DNA of 64,000 bases from Escarpia spicata. Lineage: Eukaryota > Annelida > Polychaeta > Sabellida > Siboglinidae. Location of the stretch: positions 17,265,110-17,329,109 of the forward strand of contig OZ023213.1 in assembly GCA_963995525.1 (NCBI GenBank). Direction: 5' to 3'. The notes below the pieces were generated by a model. It saw only the letters and a program-made list of their open reading frames with translations. It was not told the DNA's origin and made no database searches. A program made the position numbers and the translations under genes. The first letter of the stretch is position 1. Each line of letters starts with the position of its first letter. Below, piece by piece: positions 1-64,000 of the stretch.

Positions 1-62140
<62,140 letters not shown>

Positions 62141-62177
62141 CTGTCAAAGAAATAGAAGTAAGAAACAGGTAACTGGT

Positions 62178-62340
62178 AAGTGACTTCTTATGCAGCGCAG
62201 CATCTAGTCACTAGGACAGCTCAAAACGCTTAGCACTTTACTCCCTGCCAGATCTGTTCATTGCAGCATCATCTCGACTTTTACGGGAAGCATTCAGCCA
62301 CGCCGTATTCAATTACTGCGCGAAGACTAGACAGATGACA
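62178..62340 (+). mobile_element. SINE-like repeat copy D
   Basis: Diverged copy: gctcaaaacgcttagcactt, ccctgccagatctgttcatt and ctgcgcgaagactag. Confidence 0.7.
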
Positions 62341-63148
62341 TAGGATATTGCTCATTAGACATGTCCAAATGGCAGTAACACACGCTCTGAACGAAAGTAT
62401 TGAATGTGGAAGCAGAACAGCTGGGAACGGTGTTTCATAACAAGCTTCAGCATTACTTTAAATTGACCAACATCGAGCAGTATACCTGGGTTTGCAATTC
62501 CTTCCATTATCCAGCCGAAGCATCATGTCGCCAGTGGGCATTTTCTCAGTGAGCATACTTCTCGCTCAGGGTCCAATGCTTGATGAATTCGATTTTTTTT
62601 CGCGCATTTATTTTCATATTAATTTTGCAAAAAAACTAAAACTACATAGAATCTCATCTGACGGTGTACTGCGTGTGTACAATTTGTATGTGTAGTTTTG
62701 GTAGTTCTAATACAATCATCACGCAAACTTGAATTGTTACGTGAACGCGCTGCACGATTATGCACAGGTATTTGCATTCTTTTTGTTGTATTAATTTCGG
62801 TAGGTGATCGGTGAACATATCTACCTAACAATAGTTTGCTGACATGCGACACTACAATGCAAAATCTACTAGGCACAGCAACATTTGATGAATAAGAAAC
62901 GTGTGCGAGGTTCTTTATTGGTTGCCAAAATAAATTATTATTTCAACGCATATACTTAAGTATCATAGACCCACGTGACTGGATTGATCGCGTGTTTCCT
63001 AGGCGGTACGAGTAGAGAGGCAATGCTTCACACGGGGGTGAACTGCGCACTCCTAGGCAGAAGAGACGTCTGAAGTCCCAACTCAATCAAACGCTGACAG
63101 TCACCACCTCGGCCAAACTGGGGAATTATACTGATAACGTGGTTAACC
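62341..63148. other. Region between the giant gene and the GT11-like frame
   Basis: Contains a possible upstream splice donor at 62485 (minus) and otherwise no identifiable feature. No promoter can be assigned with confidence. Confidence 0.5.
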
Positions 63149-64000
63149 ATGGTGCGTACACGAGGTTTGTTTGCGCTGCTGTTGGTTGGAATATGTGTCA
63201 TGTATTATTTGTGGAACGGTGAGATCTTTGCTGCTGTACTTGGAACTGGATTTAGATCGGGATATACTTGTACAAGTGTCCGTTGTGTAAATGTCAACCA
63301 CAGCCTGGACCAGTGTTTCCCTTTACCAGATGCCCGGCATCCTGTTGTCAGGATGAGCAGTCGCCTCTACTTTTGTGAGATGGACCAAGGAAACGGTCGC
63401 ATTTACGTCGCCCGTTTGAGGAAGCTGCAAGTCTTCAGCAATCACGATCATGTCATCGTGTTGCGCTATCGGGAGAACACGTCGACGTTACTACACCCGA
63501 CACCGGAAGCTGCGTCACTGACGGCGGCATTCATGGGACGCACCGGAAACCGGATGTACATGTACGCAGGTCTGTACAGCATCGCTCTCAGGAACGGTAT
63601 GCGTCATGTGATATCCGCAAACAACCCATTACTGACGCAGTTCCAACTGAGTGCGACCATGGTTCCAAGTGACCGCCCTGGACAAGACTGGGTCCAGTAT
63701 GTTGTCGAGACCGGTGGATACGATAGACACACAGAGTACTTGGATCCACGGATTAATGTTGAACGCGTAGGCTTGTTCTTCGACTAGAAATACCGCGGTC
63801 CCGTGATGCGAGATCTCATCAAAAACCACTTCCGCTTCCGCGAAGCCGTCCGGCATGAAGCCGACAACTTCCTTAGTCGCTCGATGGCGTCGTTCGGTTT
63901 TTCTCCGTCAGACGTCACCGTGATCGCAGTGCATGTACACCTACAGCACAAGACGTCTGTTCTGTCGGCAACCGATGGCCGATACTTCATACTTCCGTAC
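63149..64000 (+). pseudogene. GT11 alpha-1,2-fucosyltransferase-like, interrupted
   Basis: The frame starts MVRTR and has a hydrophobic stretch at residues 7-22 (LFALLLVGICVMYYLW), a type II Golgi membrane topology, then a luminal stem and the GT11 signature MGRTGNRMYMYAGLYSIALR (family form GxLGNxxFxYA). TAG at 63785-63787 ends the frame at 212 codons; GT11 enzymes usually have about 300 or more. The same frame continues after the TAG (RDLIKNHFRFREAVRHEADN) to the window edge. The expected HxRRxD donor-binding motif near 63930 reads HVHLQHK. Known role: transfer of fucose from GDP-fucose to galactose. The stop and motif loss point to a pseudogene; an unrecognised intron or sequencing error is possible. 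No intron is seen, so it could be a retrocopy. Confidence 0.6.

Noticed and set aside
62486..62507. ATG at 62507 as the true start of the giant gene
   Set aside because: It joins exon 1 in phase but gives MEGIANP with no signal peptide; equally likely by chance.

Overview
The window is animal nuclear DNA. Coding sequence is scattered in short exons bounded by GT-AG introns, the introns are packed with micro- and minisatellites, and there are fragments of Penelope-like, LINE, hAT, piggyBac-like and mariner-type elements. Protein style (repeated FN3-like 'VDTTPP' modules, a PAN/apple module, a GT11 fucosyltransferase) fits a marine lophotrochozoan, with a mollusc as my favoured guess. The sequence alone does not fix the species.

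One gene dominates. On the minus strand I can chain 42 exons from 62140 down to the left edge, about 7.0 kb of coding sequence (about 2,340 codons) in 62 kb. Splice phases agree at every junction except the entry to exon 36, where I had to choose a weak acceptor. Both ends are open: exon 1 needs one base from an upstream exon, and exon 42 runs off the left edge. The N-terminal third (exons 1-11, 62140-30785) is a helical and Cys-rich region I cannot name, with a SAP-like helix pair in exon 2. An acidic/Ser linker with an RRRR furin-like site follows in exon 11. The remainder (exons 11-42) is a run of FN3-like repeats of the form W-x-G-F...D-x-x-SG...(A/V)(I/V/L)GT...YYVTV-x-A-x-N...VDTTPP, interrupted by a PAN/apple-like module in exon 14. 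I infer a very large extracellular or matrix protein.

The introns are the most unusual part. The intron between exons 6 and 7 is 21.8 kb and is almost wholly a 72-bp satellite (about 290 copies, 35165-56021) with higher-order blocks near 4.77 kb, followed by a 33-bp minisatellite. At eight exons (2, 6, 10, 12, 18, 20, 27, 38) a tandem array abuts the exon, and its unit contains a copy of the splice junction, in several cases with exon sequence, so that arrays of decoy splice sites lie beside the real one. Exon 35 also has an inverted copy with a lost donor in another intron (9950-10115).

Mobile elements inside introns include a Penelope-like RT fragment split by a LINE 3' end and a SINE-like repeat (21730-23213), a 1.1-kb piggyBac-like element with TTAA ends (25072-26204), two hAT transposase remnants, a 188-bp mariner-type MITE, four further LINE tails and four copies of a SINE-like repeat.

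At the right edge, on the plus strand, is a GT11 alpha-1,2-fucosyltransferase-like reading frame (63149 onward). It has an in-frame TAG and a degraded HxRRxD motif, so it is probably a pseudogene.
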